Source of the DNA: an uncultured Sphingosinicella sp.
GTDB lineage: Bacteria; Pseudomonadota; Alphaproteobacteria; Sphingomonadales; Sphingomonadaceae
Length of the DNA: 25,658 nt
NCBI GenBank assembly: GCA_946886275.1
Contig: CAMPIH010000008.1
Location: 1 to 25,658 of the forward strand
Direction: 5' to 3'
Of this stretch, positions 1 to 7,832 are shown one piece after another (within the stretch, counting starts at the first letter, position 1; every line of letters starts with the position of its first letter). A program made the translations under genes and the position numbers. The notes under the pieces were generated by a model. It was given only the letters and a program-made list of their open reading frames with translations, did not search any database and had not been told where the DNA came from.

Positions 1-659
1 TGTGGAAGACGATGGGCAAGCTCGAGCAGATGATCCACATCTCCAAGGCGCTCGATGCCAAGCTCGAGGAAAAGGCGAACGAGCTGGACTCCACCGATCC
101 GGCAAAGGCCAAGGCGATCCGCGAGACGGCCTTGTTCTACGCCCGCCAGCGGACGACTGACCTTCTGACCCAGATGGCGGTGACGGTTCAGGGCTATCTC
201 GCCCTCGATCTCGTCAAGAAGAACAATGTCGAGCTGGTGAAGGGCGTCGACCGGGCCTCGACGACGACGGTCTCGGCGCTTCGCACCGCGGTCACGGTCG
301 CCCAGGCGCTCACCAACCAGAAGCTGGTCCTCGAGCAGATCAGCACCCTCAACGTTACCACCGCGAACATGATCGAAAGCACCGGCACCCTGCTCAAGAC
401 CCAGTCGGGCGAGATCCACAAGCAGGCGGCTTCGTCGACGATCCCGCTCGAAACCCTGCAGCGCGCGTTCCAGAACATCTATGACACGATGGACACGATC
501 GACCGCTTCAAGCTCGAGGCGCTCGGCACGATGAAGCAGACCGTCGATACGCTCGGACGCGAAGTCGAGAAGAGCCGCGGCTATATCGCCCGCGCCGAGG
601 GCGTCGAGCAGAACCGACTGGCGGCCGAACCCTCGATCCTGACCGCGCTTGAAGGCTGA
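1..659 (+). CDS. TelA/KlaA-family toxic anion resistance protein, C-terminal part (5' end outside window)
   Basis: The reading frame is open from the first bases (codons begin at base 3), so the gene starts upstream and only about 218 C-terminal residues are visible. The segment is almost entirely helical and charged. It contains repeated patterns typical of TelA-family proteins: a QRTTDLLTQMAV stretch, a long Thr/Ser-rich helix, then TIPLETLQRAFQNIYDTMDT followed by a KLEALGTMKQTVDTL helix, which is the conserved carboxy-terminal block of the family. The protein is cytoplasmic, with no membrane segment. TelA/KlaA/YaaN proteins were first linked to tellurite resistance and are often encoded beside XpaC-like membrane proteins. 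Here two candidate membrane partners follow at 15 and 7 bases spacing, suggesting one transcript. The family is recognised with good confidence; the biochemical function is not established. Confidence 0.85.
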   Translation, partial: WKTMGKLEQMIHISKALDAKLEEKANELDSTDPAKAKAIRETALFYARQRTTDLLTQMAVTVQGYLALDLVKKNNVELVKGVDRASTTTVSALRTAVTVAQALTNQKLVLEQISTLNVTTANMIESTGTLLKTQSGEIHKQAASSTIPLETLQRAFQNIYDTMDTIDRFKLEALGTMKQTVDTLGREVEKSRGYIARAEGVEQNRLAAEPSILTALEG

Positions 660-673
660 AGGCGCGGCGATCG

Positions 674-1411
674 ATGAGCAGCCACCCGCGCAGCGTTGAC
701 CAGGCGATCGCCCGTTTCGACGAGGTGATGGGGCGGATCGACCGAAGCTCGGCGTCGAGGACCGCCGAGCGACGGGTGAGGTCGCGCGGAGTTGCGGCGC
801 TCGGGCGAAAGATGGGCAATATCGGTATCGCCATCGGACTGCTGATCGTCGCGACGATCGCCTTCGGGCTGATCGTCGGCCCGATCGGCCTTGGCGGGCT
901 GTTCCTGGTCGCGTCGCTGATGGTCCTTTCGATCCTGCTCCTCTCCTTCTGGCCGGGCGAGCGGCCGATCGTCGAATATAAGGAGGACATGCCCAACCAG
1001 GCGGTGGTTCAGCGGCTCGAGGGCCTGCTGGTCCGAAAGCGCGCCGCCCTGCCGGCACCCGCGGCGAGCCGGATCGACGCGATCAGCGCCCAATTGCCGC
1101 TCCTCGAGAACCGGCTTGCCGAGACCCAGATCCTCGACCCGCTCGCCCAGGACGCGAGGCGCCTGATGGGCAAGCATCTGCCCGAATTGATCGAGCGCTA
1201 CGAACGGGTGCCCAACGCCTATCGCAACGAGCGCGACGGCGACGGCCTCACCGTCGACCAGCGCCTCGTCGCCGGGCTCGATGCGGCAAAGTCGGCTCTG
1301 GACGATCTCGGCCGAAAGCTCGCCCGCGAAGACCTGAGCGCCTTCGAAAGTCAGGGCCGCTTCATCGAGAACCGCTACAGGGAAGACGACCCCGCGATCC
1401 GCGGCGAATGA
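674..1411 (+). CDS. Two-helix membrane protein of TelA locus (XpaC-like), copy 1
   Basis: This is a 245-residue protein with a basic amino-terminal region (about residues 1-48), two closely spaced hydrophobic helices (about 49-68 and 71-92) and a soluble helical domain to the end. The second helix ends in an LLSFWPGE motif. The C-terminal domain carries DARRLMGKHLPELIERYERVP and ends with FESQGRFIENRY. It begins 15 bases after the TelA-family gene, preceded by a weak GGCG-type leader. The layout (basic N-terminus, hairpin membrane anchor, helical cytoplasmic domain with an HLP motif) resembles XpaC-type proteins, which partner TelA/YaaN in other bacteria. That assignment rests on architecture and neighbourhood, not on a residue-level match. 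The next gene is a clear paralogue. Confidence 0.72.
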   Translation: MSSHPRSVDQAIARFDEVMGRIDRSSASRTAERRVRSRGVAALGRKMGNIGIAIGLLIVATIAFGLIVGPIGLGGLFLVASLMVLSILLLSFWPGERPIVEYKEDMPNQAVVQRLEGLLVRKRAALPAPAASRIDAISAQLPLLENRLAETQILDPLAQDARRLMGKHLPELIERYERVPNAYRNERDGDGLTVDQRLVAGLDAAKSALDDLGRKLAREDLSAFESQGRFIENRYREDDPAIRGE

Positions 1412-1418
1412 AAGCGAC

Positions 1419-2138
1419 TTGAAAATGGGCTTCGAGCTCGAGCGAATCCTCTACGATACCGAAGATTTCCTGCTTCGAACGATGCGGTCCGGCCCGGTTC
1501 GGCAGGCGCAGAAAAGGCGGGCGCAAAGGAAATGGCAGGAAGCGATCAGGCGGATTCGGCGCGCCGCCTGGCTTCTCGCCGGCTTGCTGATCGCCCTGGT
1601 CGCGGCAAGCATCGTCACCGATATCGGCTTCTTCACCTGGCTCGTCGCGCTTCCGACCGCTTTCTTCATCGCCTTCCTCTCGCTCTTCTGGCCGACCAGG
1701 GAAGCAGCCGAGCCGGTCAAGGCGGTCGAGACCGCGCCGCTCGGGGAGATGGCGATCAGGGCCGCCGACGGCCTACTCGATCGCTGCGACGAGCTGCCTG
1801 GCCGTGCGATCGGCTCGGCCGATTCCATCATCGGCCGGCTTCACGAGCTTGCCCCCCATCTCGGCGGACTGGACCCGAACGACCCAACCGCCGGCGACGC
1901 GCGGCGGCTGATCTGCCAGCACCTGCCCAAGCTGGTCGACACCTATCTCGATCTTCCGCTCTCCCTTCGGTCGCCCGGCTCGGAATCGACGATACGCTTC
2001 ACCGAGAGCCTTGCCATCGTCGCCGAGGAATTCGACAGCCTGCTCGAACGCTGCTGCCGCGACCGCCAGCTCGGCTTCGAGACCCAGCACCGATTCATCG
2101 AGACCCGCTACAGCGACGGCGACCTCGGCCGGGGCTGA
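1419..2138 (+). CDS. Two-helix membrane protein of TelA locus (XpaC-like), copy 2
   Basis: This 239-residue protein is a diverged paralogue of the preceding gene. It has a basic amino-terminal region, two hydrophobic helices (about 50-67 and 70-92), an LSLFWPTRE exit motif matching LLSFWPGER, a DARRLICQHLPKLVDTYLDLP block matching DARRLMGKHLPELIERYERVP, and a FETQHRFIETRY end matching FESQGRFIENRY. The start shown is a TTG at 1419; an ATG two codons later (1425) is equally plausible. It lies 7 bases after copy 1, so the two are almost certainly co-transcribed with the TelA-family gene. Because both copies keep the membrane hairpin and the HLP motif, they may form a hetero-oligomer. The function is unknown. 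Confidence 0.72.
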   Translation: MKMGFELERILYDTEDFLLRTMRSGPVRQAQKRRAQRKWQEAIRRIRRAAWLLAGLLIALVAASIVTDIGFFTWLVALPTAFFIAFLSLFWPTREAAEPVKAVETAPLGEMAIRAADGLLDRCDELPGRAIGSADSIIGRLHELAPHLGGLDPNDPTAGDARRLICQHLPKLVDTYLDLPLSLRSPGSESTIRFTESLAIVAEEFDSLLERCCRDRQLGFETQHRFIETRYSDGDLGRG

Positions 2139-2187
2139 AGCGCTGGCGCCCCTTCCCCTCGCCGCGGCGCTTGCCTAACCCGGCGAG

Positions 2188-3171
2188 GTGCTGGGCCGCC
2201 TCCTCCCCGATCGATTCATCCTCTGGCTGCTCGCCACGGTCGCGATCGGCCTGGCGCTCCCCGTATCGGGCCTCGCTCTGGCCTTCGTCGATGCCCTGAC
2301 CCTTGCCGCGATCTTCACCCTCTTCTTCCTCCACGGCGTTCGCCTGCCGCGCGAGGCTCTGGTCGCAGGCGTGACCGACTGGCGGCTCCACGCAGCCATC
2401 CTCGCCATCACCTTCATCCTGTTCCCGATCGCGGGCCTGGCCCTCTCGATCGCCTTTCCGGGCCTTCTCGCGCCGGAATTGTGGACCGGGCTGATCTTCC
2501 TCTGCGCCCTTCCCTCGACGGTCCAGAGCTCGATCGCCTACACCTCGATCGCCGGCGGCAATGTCGCCGGGGCCGTCGCCGCGGCGGCTTTCTCGAATCT
2601 GCTCGGCGTGTTCCTGACCCCGTTGCTGGTGACGATGATGCTCCAGGCGCAGGGCGCGGCGGTCGGCGTCGGAAGCATCGTCCGGATCTTCACCCTGCTC
2701 TTCCTTCCCTTCCTGCTCGGCCACGCGCTTCGACCGCGCCTCCTGCCTCTCGTCGCCGGCCGGCCCGGGCTGACCCTGGTCGTCGACAAGGGCACGATCC
2801 TGCTCGCGGTCTACGGCGCCTTTTCGGCGGCCACGGTCGCCGGAGTCTGGCGGCGACTCCCGCCGATCGACATCATGTTGCTGACGGCGATCCTTCTCGC
2901 TTTACTTGCGCTGGTCCTCGCAGTGAGCTGGGCGATCGGCCGGGCCGGGCGCTTTCGCTACGAGAACCGGGCAGCGATCCTGTTCTGCGGCTCGGTCAAG
3001 AGCCTCGCCAGTGGCGCGCCGATGGCCCGGATCCTGTTTCCCGGCGCCGCGGCAGGATCGGTGATCCTTCCGGTGATGATCTTCCACACGCTTCAGCTGG
3101 TCGTCTGCGCCTGGATCGCCGGCGCGCTGGCGAGCGCGGCCGCTAGACGAACAGGTCGCGAGCCCGGCTGA
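2188..3171 (+). CDS. SBF-like (bile acid:sodium symporter superfamily, YfeH-type) membrane transporter
   Basis: The protein has 327 residues and is almost entirely hydrophobic, with about ten membrane segments, as in the SBF-like family (COG0385, PF13593 type). Family signatures seen include the LFFLHGVRLP turn after the second helix, the LPSTVQSSIAYTSIAGGN segment followed by a GVFLTPLL helix, and a repeat-like C-terminal counterpart with LFCGSVKSLASGAPMA and VILPVMIFHTLQL. The two pseudo-symmetric crossing regions are expected to form the sodium and substrate sites. The start is a GTG at 2188; an in-frame TAA only 12 bases upstream fixes it. The substrate cannot be read from sequence. The 3' end overlaps the convergent aminotransferase gene by 29 bases. 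Confidence 0.88.
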   Translation: MLGRLLPDRFILWLLATVAIGLALPVSGLALAFVDALTLAAIFTLFFLHGVRLPREALVAGVTDWRLHAAILAITFILFPIAGLALSIAFPGLLAPELWTGLIFLCALPSTVQSSIAYTSIAGGNVAGAVAAAAFSNLLGVFLTPLLVTMMLQAQGAAVGVGSIVRIFTLLFLPFLLGHALRPRLLPLVAGRPGLTLVVDKGTILLAVYGAFSAATVAGVWRRLPPIDIMLLTAILLALLALVLAVSWAIGRAGRFRYENRAAILFCGSVKSLASGAPMARILFPGAAAGSVILPVMIFHTLQLVVCAWIAGALASAAARRTGREPG

Positions 3172-4297
3172 GCCGATCGATGCCGATGTCGAGGGTCTCG
3201 TCCTTCTTGGCGAAGCACAAGCGAACGACGGTCCGAACCGGCGCCTCGGCATAGAAAGCGGAGATCGGGATCGCGGCCACGCCGGCCTCGCGGACCGCGC
3301 GCTCGCAAAAGGCGACGTCGTCGGCCGTGATTCCGGAAGCGTCGAGATCGATCGACAGGAAATAGGTGCCTTCAGCCGGGAGCGGGACGAAGCCCGCCGC
3401 CTCGAGCCCCGAAGCGAGCCGATCGCGGGAGACGGCGAAGGCGCGGCCGGTCGCCTCCACTTCGGCCATCGCCTCGTTCAGGCCGAAGGCCACCGCGGCC
3501 TGAAGCGAGGGCGGCGTGGTGAAGGTGACGAACTGATGCGCCTTGGCCAGCGCCGGCGCGAGATCAGGCGGCGCCACCATCCAGCCCACCTTCCATCCGG
3601 TGAGCGAGAAGATCTTTCCGGCCGACCCGACCTTCACCGTCCGATCGGCCATGCCCGGCAAGGTCGACAAGGGCAGATGTTCGCGCCCGTCGAAGACGAC
3701 ATGCTCCCATACCTCGTCGCTCAGCACGATCGAATCGTGGCGGACGCAATGTTCGGCGAGCAGGGCTAGCTCCTCGCGGGTGAAGATGCGCGAGGTCGGG
3801 TTGTGCGGATTGTTGAAGATGACGAGCCGGGTCTGCTCGGTGAAGGCGCCGGCGAGCGCCTCCTCCGTAATCCGCCAGTCCGGCGGCGACAGGCGAACGA
3901 AGCCCGGCTTGCCGCCGGCGCGAAGGACGATCGGCAGATAGGCATCGTAGAGCGGCTGGAAGAGCAGGACTTCGTCACCGGGCTCGATCAGAGCCATGAT
4001 TGCGTCGGCGAGCGCTTCGGTCGCGCCGGAAGTGATGGTGACCTGGTCCAGCTCGACGTCGAGGCCCTGATGGCGCCGATAATATTCGGAAACGGCCTCG
4101 CGCAGCTCTGGGGTCCCGCGCATCGGCGGATATTGGTTGGAGCCGGTTCGGACCGCCTCCGCCGCCTTTTCGAGCACCGCCTCGGGCCAGCCGAAGTCGG
4201 GGAAGCCCTGGCCGAGATTGACCGCGTCATGGGCTCGGGCGAGCGCGGACATGTGCTCGAAGATGCTGGTCGGAAGCTGGGCGAAGACTGGATTCAC
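3143..4297 (-). CDS. PLP-dependent class I/II aminotransferase (YbdL / kynurenine aminotransferase-like)
   Basis: This 384-residue fold-type I aminotransferase should be cytoplasmic and transfer an amino group from an amino acid to a 2-oxo acid via pyridoxal phosphate. Visible signatures are NLGQGFPDF near residue 27, NQYPPMRGTPELREAV (residues 54-69), TSGATEAL (89-96), NNPHNPTSR (162-170, where the family usually has NPHNPTG), SDEVWEH (193-199) and the cofactor lysine K228 in VGSAGKIFSLTGWKVGW. A C-terminal VVRLCFAK provides the carboxylate-binding arginine. The motif style matches YbdL-type methionine/kynurenine aminotransferases more than aspartate aminotransferase; the exact substrate is uncertain. 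It lies 41 bases downstream of the cell wall hydrolase gene and could share its transcript. Its tail overlaps the transporter gene. Confidence 0.9.
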   Translation of the reverse strand: MNPVFAQLPTSIFEHMSALARAHDAVNLGQGFPDFGWPEAVLEKAAEAVRTGSNQYPPMRGTPELREAVSEYYRRHQGLDVELDQVTITSGATEALADAIMALIEPGDEVLLFQPLYDAYLPIVLRAGGKPGFVRLSPPDWRITEEALAGAFTEQTRLVIFNNPHNPTSRIFTREELALLAEHCVRHDSIVLSDEVWEHVVFDGREHLPLSTLPGMADRTVKVGSAGKIFSLTGWKVGWMVAPPDLAPALAKAHQFVTFTTPPSLQAAVAFGLNEAMAEVEATGRAFAVSRDRLASGLEAAGFVPLPAEGTYFLSIDLDASGITADDVAFCERAVREAGVAAIPISAFYAEAPVRTVVRLCFAKKDETLDIGIDRLSRARDLFV

Positions 4298-4338
4298 GAC
4301 GCCCGCCTTAGCATGTGGGCAAGCGGAAGGAAGGGCGG

Positions 4339-5544
4339 CTATTGCTCTCGAGCGACGGTGGCGGTTTCGTCTCCGCCGCCGGCTGCCGGAGCCTTGAACC
4401 TGACGCCCTCAAGCTCGGTCGGCTGGCGGCCGAGCGGGGTCTGACCCGACGAAGTCGAGCTGTCGCCGGTGAGCGCCCAGCGCTGGCTCCGGGTGACCGG
4501 CTGGGTCCCGGCATTGTTGTTCAGGCGCTCGGTGATCCGCGCATTGGCGCTTTCGCGCTGAAGCGGCTCGTAGCGGCGGAGCACTGCCCGGTTGAAGCTG
4601 TCGACGCTGTGGCCGGTCGCCGATTCCACCGCGGCGTCGGCTGCGGCCTTCTGGGCGGCCGCATCGCGCTCGGCGGCGAGCAGGGCTTCGGCTTCGCGCT
4701 CTTCCCGGCTCGGCTGGCCGAAGCCGCCGCGCCAGGCGATCGCGGGCTCGACCCCGGGCAAGCGCCGGCCGAAGGCGGGCGGGCGGCCCCAGCCGCCGCT
4801 CCAGCGGTAGAAGATGTGGGCACCGACATTGGCGGCCTTGACCAGGCTCGACGCCCAATAGGGGACGACCCAATTGGTGTGATAATGGGTCGCCCAGCCG
4901 ACCGGGGCATAGACGTAGCCGGAGATCGCGGCCTCGGCGACGCGGCGGGCGCGTTCCCAATAGGAGGCCATTGGCGGCCGCCGGAGCGATCCGTCGCAGG
5001 TGAAGCTGAACTGGCAGCCGAGATTGGTCCGCCGAGCCCCTTCGAACACGACTCCGCAGACGCTGGTCGGGTAAGCGGGGTGACGGGCGCGGTTGAGGAC
5101 GACCTGGGCGACGGCGCGCTGGCCGTCCAGCGGCTCGGTCGCCGCTTCGTAATAGATGGCGGCGGTCAGGCAGTCGATCGCGCGCAGCCGATCCGCATTG
5201 CTTGCGCCGGGCATGCTGAACGGCCGGGCCGCGGGATTGGCCGAATCCGAAATCGGAATGGACGCGTTGAACGCCAATGCGTCGTCGCGCGACACCTGCT
5301 TGAGCTGAGTGGCAGCGGTGGCCGCCGCGGCCGCCTTAAGCTGGCGAACCACCCGATCGGGCGCCTTGCCGTTGACGATGAGATCGGCGGAAGGCTCACG
5401 AACGGCGATACTGAGGCCGGCGACGATCCACAGCGCCACCATCGTCGCGAGCACGACCCAGGCCCAGGCGTGCTGCCGCACGACCGGGGCCCAGGAAAAG
5501 GCGGGAAGATCTTCAGCGATCGCAGGCATCGTCTCAGACGTCAA
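4339..5544 (-). CDS. SleB-like cell wall hydrolase (Hydrolase_2 family), membrane anchored
   Basis: The protein has 401 residues with one membrane segment (about 25-47) near the amino terminus and the rest probably periplasmic. The catalytic domain spans roughly residues 115-255: CLTAAIYYEAATEPLDGQRAV carries the catalytic glutamate (E133), followed by VVLNRARHPAYP and CGVVFEGARR, then WATHYHTNWVVPYW (about 217-230). This is the pattern of the SleB/CwlJ hydrolase family, which cleaves peptidoglycan glycan strands. In alphaproteobacteria such proteins act in wall remodelling rather than spore germination. The C-terminal 130 residues are Ala/Arg-rich and low complexity. The long frame begins at TTG (5544), but an ATG five codons later (5529) fits the predicted promoter equally well. 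Confidence 0.9.
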   Translation of the reverse strand: MTSETMPAIAEDLPAFSWAPVVRQHAWAWVVLATMVALWIVAGLSIAVREPSADLIVNGKAPDRVVRQLKAAAAATAATQLKQVSRDDALAFNASIPISDSANPAARPFSMPGASNADRLRAIDCLTAAIYYEAATEPLDGQRAVAQVVLNRARHPAYPTSVCGVVFEGARRTNLGCQFSFTCDGSLRRPPMASYWERARRVAEAAISGYVYAPVGWATHYHTNWVVPYWASSLVKAANVGAHIFYRWSGGWGRPPAFGRRLPGVEPAIAWRGGFGQPSREEREAEALLAAERDAAAQKAAADAAVESATGHSVDSFNRAVLRRYEPLQRESANARITERLNNNAGTQPVTRSQRWALTGDSSTSSGQTPLGRQPTELEGVRFKAPAAGGGDETATVAREQ

Positions 5545-5906
5545 AAAGGATGTGTCCTATATTGATAATACGCCGGCTTCGCAACAGCATGGGCGTTCGA
5601 CCGCTCTGCGGCAACCAGCCGGGATCGAACCGGTTCCGTTCCGATTCTCGCGAACCGACCTTCATCCAACAATGACAGGTTGTTTCCCGCGTCGTTCAGA
5701 TAGGTGGCTCCCTGTCCACTTCAAGATTCCCTGTTAGCCGCGGGCGCCATGATTATCCTAGGGGGTAAGCCGGCTGCCGTCGCGCGGAACCGGCAAGCCG
5801 CCGCAAAGCGCTGCCGACGAATCGAAGGACCAAGTCCGCCCCCGCCTCTGGCCTCGGTCGAACCCAGCGGCTAAGGATCGGCCCTCCGAAATGCCAAAGA
5901 GGATCC
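5545..5906. other. Divergent intergenic region between cell wall hydrolase and acs
   Basis: There are about 360 bases without a convincing gene. The left end holds the hydrolase promoter. Around 5753-5768 there is an imperfect dyad (TTATCCTAGGGGGTAA) that could be a regulatory site for acs, but no factor can be named. A GGTTCGATCCC-like string on the minus strand near 5617-5627 recalls a tRNA T-loop, but no cloverleaf forms around it. From 5769 the acs reading frame is already open although conserved acs sequence begins later. Confidence 0.4.
5556..5584 (-). promoter_or_regulatory. Predicted housekeeping-type promoter for the cell wall hydrolase
   Basis: Read on the minus strand, a TTGCGA -35 element is followed by exactly 17 bases and then TATAGG as a -10 element. 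Transcription would begin near 5549, leaving a leader of about 5 bases to the TTG start or 20 bases to the ATG at 5529. This favours the ATG start. The call rests on hexamer similarity and spacing only. Confidence 0.4.
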
Positions 5907-7832
5907 CTGGAACGCATCCCTCCTCCGGCCGAAATCGCGCGCACCAGCCATTGCAGCGCCGAAGACTATAAAGCCCTCTACCGCCGATCGATCGACGATC
6001 CGGACGGCTTCTGGGCCGATCAGGCGAAGCGGCTCGAATGGGTGCGGGAACCGACCCGGATCGCCAACTGGTCCTTCGATCCGGTCGAGATAAGATGGTT
6101 CGAGGACGGAATCCTGAACCTTTGCCACAATTGCGTCGACCGGCATCTTGCCGAACGCTCCCAGCAGACGGCGATCCTCTGGGAAGGCGACGAACCCGGA
6201 AACGTCCGCTCACTCACTTATGGCGAGCTTCATGCCGAAGTCGTCCGGATGGCGAACGTGCTGAAATCGCTGGGAGCCGGCAAGGGCGACAGGGTCACGC
6301 TCTACATGCCGATGATCCCCGAAGCGGCGGTCGCGATGCTCGCCTGCGCCCGGATCGGCGCCGTCCACAGTGTCGTCTTCGGCGGCTTTTCCCCAGACGC
6401 CCTGCACGGCCGGATCGAGGATTGCGCGAGCCGCTTCGTCGTCACGGCCGACGGCGGCAGGCGCGGCGGCAAGCTGGTGCCGCTCAAGGCGAACGTCGAC
6501 AAGGCCCTGGAGAAAGGCGGCGACGTCGACGCGGTCCTCGTCGTCCGCCACCTCGGCGAAGCGGTCGAGATGCGCGAAGGCCGCGATCATTGGTATCACG
6601 AGCTCGCCGGGATCGTTCCGGACGAATGCCCGTGCGAGCCGATGGGCGCCGAGGACCCGCTGTTCATTCTCTACACTTCGGGTTCGACCGGGAAGCCGAA
6701 GGGCGTGCTTCACACCACCGGCGGCTATGCGGTATGGACCGCGGCGACCTTCCACTACGTCTTCGATTACCGCCCGGGCGAAATCTTCTGGTGCACCGCC
6801 GATGTCGGCTGGGTCACCGGCCATTCCTACGTCGTCTATGGTCCGCTCGCCAACGGCGCGACCAGCCTGATGTTCGAAGGAGTCCCCAACTACCCCGATT
6901 TCAGCCGCTTCTGGGACGTCGTCGAGCGCCACCGGGTCGACATATTCTACACCGCGCCGACCGCGATCCGGGCGCTGATGCGCGAAGGCGAAGGACCGGT
7001 GAAGAAGCACGACCGCTCCTCGATCCGATTGCTCGGATCGGTCGGCGAGCCGATCAACCCGGAGGCGTGGCTCTGGTACTGGCGGGTGGTCGGCGAAGAA
7101 CGCTGCCCGATCGTGGATACGTGGTGGCAGACCGAAACGGGCGGGATCATGATCACGACGCTGCCTGGCGCGCACGACATGAAGCCCGGATCGGCGGGCC
7201 GTCCCTTCTTCGGGGTGGTTCCTCGGCTCGTCGACGGCGAAGGCGAGGTGCTGAACGGCGCCGCTTCGGGAAACCTGTGCATCGCCGCGAGCTGGCCGGG
7301 CCAGATGCGTTCCGTCTACGGCGATCAAGAGCGCTTCGTTCAGACCTATTTCTCGACCTATCGCGGCCTCTACTTCACCGGCGACGGCTGCCGCCGCGAC
7401 GAGGACGGCTATTACTGGATCACCGGCCGGGTCGACGATGTGCTCAACATATCCGGCCACCGCCTCGGTACCGCGGAGATCGAAAGCGCGCTCGTCAGTC
7501 ACCCTGCCGTCGCCGAGGCGGCGGTGGTCGGCTATCCGCACGAGATCAAGGGACAGGGCATCTATTGCTACGTCACCCTGATCGTCGGCGAGGAACCGAG
7601 CAAGGATCTGGAGGAGGCGCTTCGCCGGCACGTCCGCGCCGAGATCAGCCCGATCGCCTCGCCGGACATCATCCACTTCACCCCGGCTCTGCCCAAGACC
7701 CGCTCGGGCAAGATCATGCGGCGTATCCTTCGGAAGATCGCCGAGAATGACTTCGCCAATCTCGGCGACACGTCGACGCTGGCCGAGCCGGCGCTGGTCG
7801 ACAGCCTGATCGAGGACCGCCGAAGCCGGTGA
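5907..7832 (+). CDS. acs: Acetyl-coenzyme A synthetase (AMP-forming), start codon uncertain
   Basis: This enzyme activates acetate to acetyl-CoA through acetyl-AMP in the cytoplasm. Motifs seen are [19 protein letters not shown] (ATP-binding P-loop, near base 6670), [30 protein letters not shown], the hinge/CoA region [20 protein letters not shown], and [10 protein letters not shown] with the catalytic, acetylation-regulated lysine encoded at 7710-7712. Conserved amino-terminal sequence ([12 protein letters not shown], then RLEWVREP) lies upstream of the first canonical start, GTG 6042, so the gene must begin earlier. The open frame back to the TAA at 5766 contains no ATG, GTG or TTG. The CTG at 5907, just after AGAGGA (5898-5903), would give 641 residues, the normal family length, and is used here provisionally. 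A frameshift near 5891-5912 with the out-of-frame ATG 5891 is the alternative. Confidence 0.9.
   Translation: MERIPPPAEIARTSHCSAEDYKALYRRSIDDPDGFWADQAKRLEWVREPTRIANWSFDPVEIRWFEDGILNLCHNCVDRHLAERSQQTAILWEGDEPGNVRSLTYGELHAEVVRMANVLKSLGAGKGDRVTLYMPMIPEAAVAMLACARIGAVHSVVFGGFSPDALHGRIEDCASRFVVTADGGRRGGKLVPLKANVDKALEKGGDVDAVLVVRHLGEAVEMREGRDHWYHELAGIVPDECPCEPMGAEDPLFILYTSGSTGKPKGVLHTTGGYAVWTAATFHYVFDYRPGEIFWCTADVGWVTGHSYVVYGPLANGATSLMFEGVPNYPDFSRFWDVVERHRVDIFYTAPTAIRALMREGEGPVKKHDRSSIRLLGSVGEPINPEAWLWYWRVVGEERCPIVDTWWQTETGGIMITTLPGAHDMKPGSAGRPFFGVVPRLVDGEGEVLNGAASGNLCIAASWPGQMRSVYGDQERFVQTYFSTYRGLYFTGDGCRRDEDGYYWITGRVDDVLNISGHRLGTAEIESALVSHPAVAEAAVVGYPHEIKGQGIYCYVTLIVGEEPSKDLEEALRRHVRAEISPIASPDIIHFTPALPKTRSGKIMRRILRKIAENDFANLGDTSTLAEPALVDSLIEDRRSR

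Noticed and set aside
581..1177. Long minus-strand open frame opposite the membrane protein gene
   Set aside because: It runs antisense to a gene with clear membrane topology and a paralogue, and has a charged low-complexity composition typical of GC-rich shadow frames.
4315..5565. 416-codon plus-strand frame opposite the cell wall hydrolase
   Set aside because: The minus strand carries the SleB-type catalytic motifs; the plus frame is a shadow with low-complexity sequence.
5617..5627. GGTTCGATCCC-like tRNA T-loop on the minus strand
   Set aside because: No matching acceptor, D or anticodon stems around it; the T stem has only four pairs and there is no CCA-type 3' end.
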